DNA of 64,000 nucleotides from Incurvaria masculella (taxonomy: Eukaryota > Arthropoda > Insecta > Lepidoptera > Incurvariidae): NCBI GenBank assembly GCA_946894095.1, contig OX335657.1:5394001-5458000 (forward strand), read 5' to 3'. Position 1 is the first letter of the stretch. Every line of letters begins with the position of its first letter. Positions 56,164 to 64,000 of this stretch are shown one piece after another. The translations under genes were made by a program, and so were the position numbers. The notes under the pieces were generated by a model, which was given only the letters and a program-made list of their open reading frames with translations, had not been told where the DNA came from and searched no databases.

Positions 56164-57260
56164 AAAATATTTTTAAATAAAAAAAGGACCGCCTTCAAAA
56201 AAACCGGAACTAAAAAACAAAAAATAATTGGTTACTTTTAATTAATGTACGAAAAGCTATTTTAATTCTAACTAATTATGTACAATTTCTTAATTTTTAA
56301 TCATCTTTTGAAGTCGGTGCCTTGGGTAGACGTTCTTTAAGGGCTGCAAGTAGTTAGATTAATATCACCTATGGCTAAGAAAGAAATATAAGTAGGTAGC
56401 TACTTACATTTACCTACTTGAATAAAACACAAAAACAAAAATTAAATAAACAAACAGGTCGGAAAAACGTATGAAAGTAGGAATTTAGGCAAGTACTTTG
56501 TAATTTAAATATGCCTTATACTTAAACTAAATACCTAACACAGTAAAAACAAAATATTTACAAGAAAACCCTACGAACAAACCAATATAAAAACAATGAC
56601 CACTTATATGATAAAGATTTAGGTAGGTGTAGCTTGTACTTTTTATTCTACCTAAATACCTACACAACACAAAACAAAAAAAAACAAATATAAAAAAGAA
56701 CAGAAAACAATAGTTAGCGACTTTGAGGTGTCTGCTCTCAACTACGTGTCAAAACGTGTGTGCGGTTAGTACATATCTCACCAATTTCGGCAGAAATCGT
56801 CTCGTTCAGACAACGATGTTGCAGGGAAGTACCAATCAACAAAGAGCAGCGAATTAACGTACTCCTTTACCAGTGCGCGCCTTTATAAAGCCGAAAGTAC
56901 TAATAATCGTTGAAACCCAATTTCAGTACGCTGCGCTGTATCGATATCAGCTTGCACGTAAACCAACGCTAAGGGCATCTCCAGTTATGTCTGTGGACCA
57001 ATCATTGCTGACTCAGGTTGTTTACGCTCTCGTAGACTTCGGGTGTGTTCGGCTGAAATAGTGTCTGTTCGGTCAGCAGCGTGCGAAGCGAACTCTACCC
57101 AAGGCACCGACTTCAAAAGATGATTAAAAATTAAGAAATTGTACATAATTAGTTAGAATTAAAATAGCTTTTCGTACATTAATTAAAAGTAACCAATTAT
57201 TTTTTGTTTTTTAGTTCCGGTTTTTTTGAAGGCGGTCCTTTTTTTATTTAAAAATATTTT
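56164..57260. mobile_element. inverted-repeat element with 167-bp arms that look identical
   Basis: The left arm (56164-56330) and right arm (57094-57260) are reverse complements with no difference I can see. Each goes from AAAATATTTTTAAATAAAAA, through GGACCGCCTTCAAAAAAACC, to TTTTGAAGTCGGTGCCTTGG. The 760-bp interior has no recognisable ORF (the 62-codon frame at 56873 has no domain). Perfect arms point to recent insertion or arm conversion. Confidence 0.82.
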
Positions 57261-57443
57261 TTTACGTTCATTTTCTATTTTTTTTCTGAAAAATACAAAT
57301 ATTTACCAAAAAAAAACAATACTTGCGGACATGATGAACCTTTCTCAAGTGATATAAAAATTTTCATTAAAATCTGACAACGTTTAGGGGTAGGGAAACG
57401 TTAGGGCCTGGGGGCCGATTTTACTATTTTATTGGCAATCGCC

Positions 57444-58590
57444 GCGCAAAGGAGAATGCCCATTCCAGTATGGGCTATAAAAGCGCTAGAAAATTTCATG
57501 TACAGACATGAAACCAATTTTATTTTATTTCTCGTATCATAAAAGTAGCAATATGTAAATTTTACTTTCTTCTATAATGGGGATAAGTCAGCAAACACGG
57601 CTAAAGATGAACTTTGAGGTTATTTTTGCTCGGAAAAGCGCGCGCGCTCATGGACTTTTGTGATTTTACCTACATACCATCTTTGGTTGATATTTATTTG
57701 CTACACCACTTTTATGAGTCACAGGCTGAGATAAATAGTCATAACCGAAACTAAGACTAACGAAAAGTAGTACTTAGTGACGTCACTTTGACACAGTTTG
57801 TATGGACGTAGATCTCTGTAATTCAAAGTGAAGTCACAAATCACTACTTTTCGTTAGTCTTAGTTTCTATTACGACTTATTTATCTCAGCTACAAAGTTC
57901 ATACTATTTGACGCCAGTCCAACGTGGGGTGCTAACCGCAACGCCATCTCTAGTTACTTATAGGTACCAACTTATTGTTTTTTTTGTTTTACAAATAAAC
58001 AGATTTCACTTCTGGACTGGTCATAACGAGCCTCGAATACCTTAATCGGCTCGTACGACATGCACAGGAATAAATTAATGCAGTAGAATAACTTGTTTTA
58101 ATTTTCAATGGCTGAGCCCACACAGCAAGGAATCTTCCCCATTTTAAATAATTCCTAACTCTTGTAGATCATTAAATGGTAGCTATTTATAAGTCATACC
58201 ACTCCAAGACGACCTGCAGATAATATAATACCATACAAACGTATAAAAACCCCTTACCCTCAGTAGAGTTCACAAATAGCTGGAGTACTCGCTATAGCAA
58301 TAATAGTGCCAACTATCTTTTCCCTGATACTGTTTAAGTAAATTCTTAAGTGCCTAGACTCTCATTAAAGTTGTCAGCAAATAAATATCCACCACCGATG
58401 GTAGGTACTTACAATGTGGGAAATAACCTCAAAGTTCATCTTTAGCAGTGTTTACTGACTTATCCCCAATATAGAAAAAACTGAAAGTCACACATTTTTA
58501 CTTTTATGATGCGAGGAATGAAAGCAAAGTGGATTCATTGGTGTACATGCTAACTGCTAGCGCTTTTGTAATGGGCATTCTCCTTTGTGC
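57444..58590. mobile_element. inverted-repeat element with about 180-bp diverged arms
   Basis: Left arm words GCAAAGGAGAATGCCCATT, AAAAGCGCTAG, ATCATAAAAGTA, GGGGATAAGTCAG and AAAGATGAACTTTGAGGTTA (57444-57645) recur inverted at 58420-58590. No coding capacity. It hosts palindromic MITE copy D. Confidence 0.75.
57724..57891. mobile_element. palindromic MITE, copy D (nested)
   Basis: GGCTGAGATAAATAGTC to GACTTATTTATCTCAGC, same family as copies A-C. The left arm keeps GTGACGTCA; the right has GTGAAGTCA. It is inserted in the element 57444-58590. Confidence 0.78.
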
Positions 58591-58594
58591 CTTG

Positions 58595-59145
58595 GTCAAT
58601 GGACTAGGAATGCATTTCTTAAAATTATCAAATCTTAGATTTCCTGTGACTTCACAACAGCTTTAAGAGGATAATAAGGTGATCAAGTTCCATACAATGG
58701 CTCGTGCCTGTTCCCTGAGTTTGAGAGAAGGTTTTATCTTCCTCTAACCTCTTGGATGCCTGGATTTATAGCATTTGTAACAGTATTGGTTAGAGCCGGG
58801 TAATAAGGCCTCGGTATCTTCTGGTTAATAGCCCTATAAACACATTTATTGTTAAACTGTAGTTGTAAATGCGCGTGTGCTGTTGTGTAATAAACCTAGA
58901 TGCCCGAAGGCTCAAGGTTAATTAAACCCAGCTCATTATAAAATCGACTATTTGCAACTGTCCGCTTATAACTTGAGAACCACTAACACGATTTTGATGC
59001 GGTTTGTATTTACGTACAGTTTGATTCATGAATAATTATAGACTACTCACCATCACTAAAAGGACTGTGTTTTGTTGTGTTGTGTTTTATATATTAAAGA
59101 TATATAAGATATATTAAGACTTCTATATCACAGTTTCTGTAAATG
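58595..59145. other. non-coding DNA
   Basis: GTTCCATACAATGGCTCGTG at about 58690 also occurs at about 6272, and TTTTGATGCGGTTTGTA near 58995 is the inverse of the 5671 tandem unit. These are shared traces of a dispersed element. No gene seen. Confidence 0.4.
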
Positions 59146-59149
59146 TAAG

Positions 59150-59425
59150 CAAGTGGCGTGACGGATATGTGTGTATGTTGAGGAAGGAAGGAAGCGTGTT
59201 GTGATCGTATCCTTATGGCGCTCCCATAGTATCAGCCTACCCCTCCGGGAAATGGTGTGATGGGTATAGCCGTATGTCGAGGAAGGAAGGAAGCGTGTTG
59301 TCATCGAAGCCTTATGGCGTCCCATCATTTCTGCCTACCCCTCCGGGTAAGTGGCGTGATGGGTATGGATGTATATCTAAGAAGAAAGGGAGTGTGCTGT
59401 GATCGGAACTCTAATGTTCGAAAGC
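59150..59425 (+). repeat. approximately 100-bp tandem repeat, 2.7 copies
   Basis: Units start at 59150, 59250 and 59349 with AARTGGYGTGAYGGRTATRG. They contain GAGGAAGGAAGGAAGCGTGT and end CCTACCCCTCCGGG. The last word is the inverse of CCGGAGGGGTAGG in the RTE-like fragment at 37970. Confidence 0.8.
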
Positions 59426-59553
59426 AACAAACCTGTATTACATTATTATTAGCCTCAGACAGTATATTCTAGTTTCTCATTAAAATTAAAACTACCAACA
59501 CGACGACTATATGACCTTTCGCCGTATACCACCATATCGCCTAAGGTATTATC

Positions 59554-60155
59554 ATACTAATTGTCGATCTTCACTACATAGTATAAAACAAAGTCGCTTT
59601 CTCTGTCCCTATATCCCTATGTACGCTTAAATATTTAAAACTACGCAACGGATTTTGATGAGGTTTTTTTTAATAGATAGAGTGATTCAAGAGGAAGGTT
59701 TATATGTATAATAACATCCATTAAATATAGGAGAAATACTGTTATTCTTGAGGTTTCCAATGTGATGTCGTAAAAAAATATTTTTTTTCCGCTTACATTG
59801 CAAACGCAGGCTGAACCCTACGAAATTTATCAAAATAATGTACTAAGTATTGTATACATTGAAAAGGTCTACAGAAAACTCCGCGATGGTATATATCTAT
59901 CTCTTATGGATATCCCACAATAACATTTTTTTCTCATTTACTTTTTACGACAAATAATGACTAATTTTCGAAGCGATTTTAACCAGTACAGCATTAATCC
60001 TTATCCAATTAAATACCTTAAATACATTGTTGATTTAATATAGATCTATACGGCCCTTTACAGCATATGATTTAAATGAATATTATCGAAGATATTATAG
60101 ATTTAATAAATTATAAATGATATTATGCCCGTGCAAAGCCGGGACGGGCTGCTAA
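59554..60155 (+). mobile_element. Helitron-like non-autonomous element
   Basis: Starts ATACTAATTGTCGATCTTCA with CTACATAGTATAAAACAAAG and CTACGCAACGGATTTTGATG. It ends with the short hairpin CCCGTGCAAAGCCGGGACGG and GCTGCTAAT, the 3' structure of lepidopteran Helitrons. Internal sequence is decayed and encodes nothing. Confidence 0.7.
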
Positions 60156-60159
60156 TTAC

Positions 60160-60620
60160 ATATATTACAATTTTATTAAATCAATGTGCAAACCTTTTAC
60201 ATATCGTTCGCATCCATGGGGGTGAATAAATTTAATAATTTCCTCACCTCCATGTTCGTATCGCGATGTTTCAAAGTATTTAAAAGTAATAAGTATTGTG
60301 TTCTTGATCAGATGAAGGTAGTATAAATATAGTTAGGTCTGTAGGTACATACGGACATAATTAGCTCCTGTATTTTTTTCCAAACCATAAAAATATGCAG
60401 AATAATCAGACTCACGTCATGTAAAATATGACCTTGAAACATAAATCGGATCTTTCGGTTATTACAAGATGTTTTTAATTAGCGAACTAAATGAATCAAT
60501 GAATAATTTGATGGAATTTAAAATTAAAAGCTCAATTTATTTTATTCATGCCTAAATGTAGTTATGACAAACAATTTGTAAAGAGATCTTACTTAAACTT
60601 AAAAACATAAAAGTTCTTAC
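60160..60620. other. AT-rich non-coding DNA
   Basis: Nothing recognised. Confidence 0.45.
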
Positions 60621-60623
60621 CTC

Positions 60624-61060
60624 AGAAATCCAAATTCCCGCGTTTGGCGTGCTCTATCGATGCCTATATTTAGGTTACCGGCGTGGAGGCGGCAGCACCC
60701 CTGCTCAGCTGTTCCCCCCACAAGGCACTCCACAAGAAAACACTCCCCCGGACATCCAACCGCCCCGTTACCTATCCTGCTTGATCCAAACAAGAGAAAC
60801 GAACGCGGGGTTAATTAATATTCTAATTATTTTGATATTTCGAATTGATCCGATCACATTTATTTCGGGCGCCGCAGCGAGCGCGCGCACTGCTGCGGAA
60901 CGCGGCGCGTCGCGTGTTGTGAAAAAGAAACGTATAGAAATATGGGACGCGCGGTCGTTCGCCGCCGCTACGCGCAGCCGCAACGACAAATCGAAACTGA
61001 CTGCGCGCGCATTCGACGGCGGACGGGCGGATCGCTTGTTTGGCAACCGAGAGGGTGTGC
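60624..61060 (-). promoter_or_regulatory. CpG-rich block, possible minus-strand promoter and first exon
   Basis: A CpG-dense island (60860-61045) contains GCGCGCAGTCAGTTTCGATT on the minus strand, where TCAGT is the arthropod initiator word. Further down the same strand TTTCTGAGGTAAGAACTT (about 60624) is a good splice donor. A non-coding first exon fits, but no coding sequence supports it. Confidence 0.25.
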
Positions 61061-61145
61061 GGCAAGTTTGAATTTGGAATGCCGAGCTGCTGAGAATCGA
61101 AACTACGGAGGAAACTGTAGCCCAGTATGGGTTAGTTGGAATTCC

Positions 61146-61691
61146 CACCTAAATTGGCGTTTACGGAACTTCGAAGTTACGTAAAAACGTCAAACCCATG
61201 CAAGTTTTACAACTTATTCTGTGGTTTTACTTCTTCAACCTTTCAAATCAAACTAACAAACAAACGACACATTATATATGGTTAAGATCAATTTATTCCA
61301 TTAACTGTTGCACCAGTTAGTGCGTTCCAGACGGTCTCGCGTATCAGAAGGCGATAATGTTTTCTCGTCATCGCGTCTGGCTGCAGGTGGTTGATCAGAG
61401 CCCCTAGTCCCAGTTGTCACCTAAATTGACGTTTACGCAAAACCGATCGATTAGCGTTTTTAAAAGTATGGAGAAATTGAAGAGCGCGCGCAGTGGGCGT
61501 TAAGCGAAGTAACAGTTTTGAGGCCGAGTTTGATTTGGCAGCTTACTCACCGTCGCTGCAAACACAAATCGGAAGTACAAGTTTGTCATTGACAGCTTGA
61601 AGAAGTAAAACCACAGAATAAGTAGTAAGCACTTGTATGGGGCTTGACGTTATTACGTAACTTCGAAACTCTGTTAACGCCAATTTAGGTG
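61146..61691. mobile_element. inverted-repeat MITE, about 545 bp
   Basis: The left arm CACCTAAATTGGCG, TCGAAGTTACGTAA, ATTCTGTGGTTTTACTTCTT (61146-61245) is mirrored at 61595-61691, ending CGCCAATTTAGGTG. An inner CACCTAAATTGACGTTTACG lies at about 61421. No ORF. Confidence 0.75.
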
Positions 61692-61699
61692 AGAGATCG

Positions 61700-62010
61700 G
61701 ACTAACCGCTCAGGTGCAGCATTTTCTCGGGATTTCGATGCTAGGTGTAGAAAAACTCTGCAGAAGAATTTTACAGTCGTAATTTGATTTGCGTCAATGT
61801 TTAAAACATGTTTTATGTCGTACAAAATCCGAAGATCAATCATCTTTTGAATTTAGCACGCCAGCTGCGAGTGAATTGTATGGGATTAATGATGATGATG
61901 TCCCTCAATTTTAAGGTATTTTATTATAATCATTTATTATCTAGACATTTATTTGCACGCAATATTTACAATATTCTTACATAATATAAAAAACCCATAA
62001 AAATCTGCGG
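61700..62010. other. non-coding DNA
   Basis: A short GAT run near 61888. Nothing else recognised. Confidence 0.4.
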
Positions 62011-62014
62011 TTTC

Positions 62015-62545
62015 TTCTCCACCAGCGGCGAGAGGGCCTCCTCCAAGCACGACGATGGGTGCAGGCCGTGGCGGCGGCGCTCTCCCAGAGGACGTGAGCC
62101 AGGCTTCGAACGATGGGTGGTGGTATTGACACGTAGGCCACCACCACCCCCATCGTGGAGGGCCCCGCATCCGCCGGACTGCTGGGCGCCACGGTCCTCC
62201 AGCGGCGGAGGTCGCATGCAGGCAGCAGCCCGCCTACGTCAAGCACACTGGAGAAGTGGTGGGCCTTGCTTCAGGTGGTACCGGGGCCCTGTCGGCTGGT
62301 CCCCATTGCAGGGATGGGTAGTGGTGATGTTAATTAAGTAAGTTCTTTTTCTAATCCATTGGCACTGATGGTGACTGTTTCTTTTGTTCTTGTACTTTGC
62401 CTTAAGGTGGCCCATCCCGGCGGGACTAACCCAATCGCGGGCACGGTAAAAAACCGTGCCATTGCGCTCTGGGACCTTCTCTGTTTCAAAGAAAAGGACA
62501 GGCTCCGTGATGAGGAGGATACAACATGTCCATAAAGCAGACAAT
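62015..62545 (-). other. GC-rich, unassigned segment
   Basis: Minus-strand frames are open for 60-101 codons. One includes EPVLFFETEKVPERNGTVFY and RARDWVSPAGMGHL, which reads like protein but matches nothing I recognise; it might be the tail of an element ORF. The CpG-rich part (62030-62300) is open in several frames. Confidence 0.25.
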
Positions 62546-62549
62546 GCGC

Positions 62550-62980
62550 ATAATGTTTGATTTGGTGAGATTTACGAAAATTTTAATTTTAAAACTACTT
62601 ATAGCTAAAAGTAAACCACGACCGCTGTCGTCAAAATTCTAACAAAAACCAAATTGATTATACATTTTCATGGAACAAGCTATGTATGATGACTAATCTT
62701 TTTAAGATGTTTTTATTTTATCGTTGAGTAATCCACCTCCAAAGTTCTTGTATAAAACGCGCGAAAAATTAGAACTTTCGGACCTCATGATTTAAAAACC
62801 AAACATAATTTTACAATCCCAACGGTCTTGTCACCTGTGATTTTTATCGAAAACCTTCAGAAATCATGGAAATTACTAAACAATCAAATAATTTTCATTT
62901 TGCGAAAATTTTCGAAATCCGTCACACGTGACAGCTGACCATCATATTATTTATTATTATAATCATTTTATATAAATTTT
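62550..62980. other. AT-rich non-coding DNA
   Basis: Nothing recognised. Confidence 0.4.
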
Positions 62981-62984
62981 AACA

Positions 62985-63345
62985 AAAAAAACCGACTTCG
63001 AAAAAAAGTATTCCACAACAAATTAATATGCACTAAAAAGAAAAAAAATTGCAATTATAGTTATTTTTGGAGTCGGTGTCATACATCCAACATAGTTATA
63101 GGTGAGATGTGCTTGCGTCGCACGAGCGACTTTACGACGCGAGAGGCGAGAGTGGGGCCGCGGCGCCGCGGGAGGGGAACTGTCAAGTGAACACGCCGGG
63201 CCAGTCAAGAGACCTTGGCTACCTTGGCTGACACCGACTCCAAAAATAACAATTATTTTTAACAACAATAATGAAAAAACATATATTTAACTTTTTCGTG
63301 CATATTCATTTGTTTTGGAATACTTTTTTTAAGTCAGTTTTTTTT
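62985..63345. mobile_element. inverted-repeat MITE with CpG-rich core
   Basis: Left AAAAAACCGACTTCGAAAAA, AAGTATTCCACAACAAATTA and TTTTTGGAGTCGGTGTCA (to 63081) recur inverted in 63224-63345. The core (63100-63220) is strongly GC-rich. The inner border GAGTCGGTGTC parallels GAAGTCGGTGCC in the element at 56164-57260. Confidence 0.75.
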
Positions 63346-63635
63346 GTGTTAATTTTTTTCTATTTTTTTATTTTTAGTGAATCTGAACTCATTTATCGAT
63401 AATAAAAGATTTGGCCGAGTATCGTTAATTTGCTCCTAAGAATTGAAGAGTTTCATTACTTTGTCATTGATCCCATTATCAGAACCTAAACAAACTCTTA
63501 TCAAACTACCATTGAAGTACATCCTTTCCAATAAAAATCATCAAAATCGATTCACTCAGTCAAAAGTTCTGAGGTAACAAACATAAAAAAATACAGTCAA
63601 ATTGAAAACTGCCGCCTTTTTTTAAGTCGGTTAAA
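63346..63635 (-). repeat. AACCGACTT-family element, minus strand
   Basis: Read on the minus strand it starts TTTTTAACCGACTTAAAAAA, then AGGCGGCAGTTTTCAATTTG and GTTACCTCAGAACTTTTGAC and GAATCGATTTTGATGATTTT. It joins the MITE at 62985-63345. Confidence 0.5.
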
Positions 63636-63933
63636 AACTGCTCGGGCTGAATGAAGCACAGAAAATAAATTGATCTTTTCGTTCAAACCATTTACGTTTG
63701 TTCAACAGTTGAATACTACTATGTAGTTAAACTTCAACTGACCAACGAAGAATACATAACGCGCAAATTGAATTACTGTGCAGTTTATTATAGCGAAAGT
63801 TTAGCTGCCACATAAACCGGCGACGAGAGCTGATTTTCACTCATCACCACTTTTCTCCGTGTGGTCAAATTAGCATCCGCAGTTTGCAATTTACGATAAA
63901 CATAGGGACATAAAAACAGATGAATGTATGTAT

Positions 63934-64000
63934 GTAGAATCTAACGTGAAGTAAGGATACATTAATTAAAGAAGCTAAAGAACTAGCAGTCGTACGGGAT
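63934..64000 (+). mobile_element. end of a second fold-back element, cut by the window edge
   Basis: GTAGAATCTAACGTGAAGTA followed by AGGATACATTAATTAAAGAA matches the outer end of the fold-back element at about 41951. The window stops inside this copy. Confidence 0.65.

Overview
The window looks like a stretch of lepidopteran (moth or butterfly) nuclear genome. It is AT-rich and spliced. It carries repeat families I know from Lepidoptera: eight copies of a repeat bounded by GGGTTCCGTACCC and ACTTGGCCGG, Lep1-type Helitron ends (ACTAATATTATAAATG), a composite SINE, and several fold-back MITEs. No bacterial or viral gene organisation is present. Most of the sequence is transposable-element (TE) material and non-coding DNA. 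The only host gene part I can support is one coding exon of a short-chain dehydrogenase/reductase (minus strand, 28474-28768).

The main discovery is a 12.5-kb En/Spm (CACTA) DNA transposon at 31839-44350. It has perfect 14-bp terminal inverted repeats, CACTGAGAAAAATG, flanked on both sides by TA. Inside are two intact plus-strand genes. The first has six exons (34464-39147) that join in frame into a 546-residue protein with an N-terminal SAM domain (SAMD3-like). The second is an uninterrupted 828-codon En/Spm-type transposase (39167-41653) that starts 19 bases after the first gene's stop. A likely splice acceptor at 39133 suggests the two proteins come from alternatively spliced transcripts. 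The element has been invaded by a MITE (33341-33596), a SINE tail (34010-34200), three insertions in intron 5 and an approximately 0.85-kb fold-back element (41935-42790).

Region by region. 1-10 kb: AT-rich DNA, a tRNA-like SINE head, a CpG-rich block near 2.8-3.0 kb, a LINE 3' end (3.6-4.2 kb), tandem repeats and tetranucleotide arrays (4.6-6.2 kb), SINEs and a palindromic MITE. 10.4-13.3 kb: an intact 964-codon non-LTR retrotransposon ORF with C2H2 finger, reverse transcriptase and restriction-like endonuclease. 13.5-28 kb: dispersed repeats, a pogo-like MITE and a SINE with a 5S-rRNA-derived head. 28.4-28.9 kb: the SDR exon. 29.1-30.5 kb: a broken second copy of the 10-kb retrotransposon. 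31.8-44.4 kb: the En/Spm element. 44.6-52.6 kb: MITEs, a dispersed repeat pair, a LINE 3' end and a complete SINE. 53.0-55.0 kb: a third, frameshifted copy of the retrotransposon. 55-64 kb: a cluster of inverted-repeat elements, one with 167-bp arms that look identical, a Helitron-like element and several CpG-rich blocks.

All calls come from reading the sequence. Family names rest on motif recognition, not on database searches.
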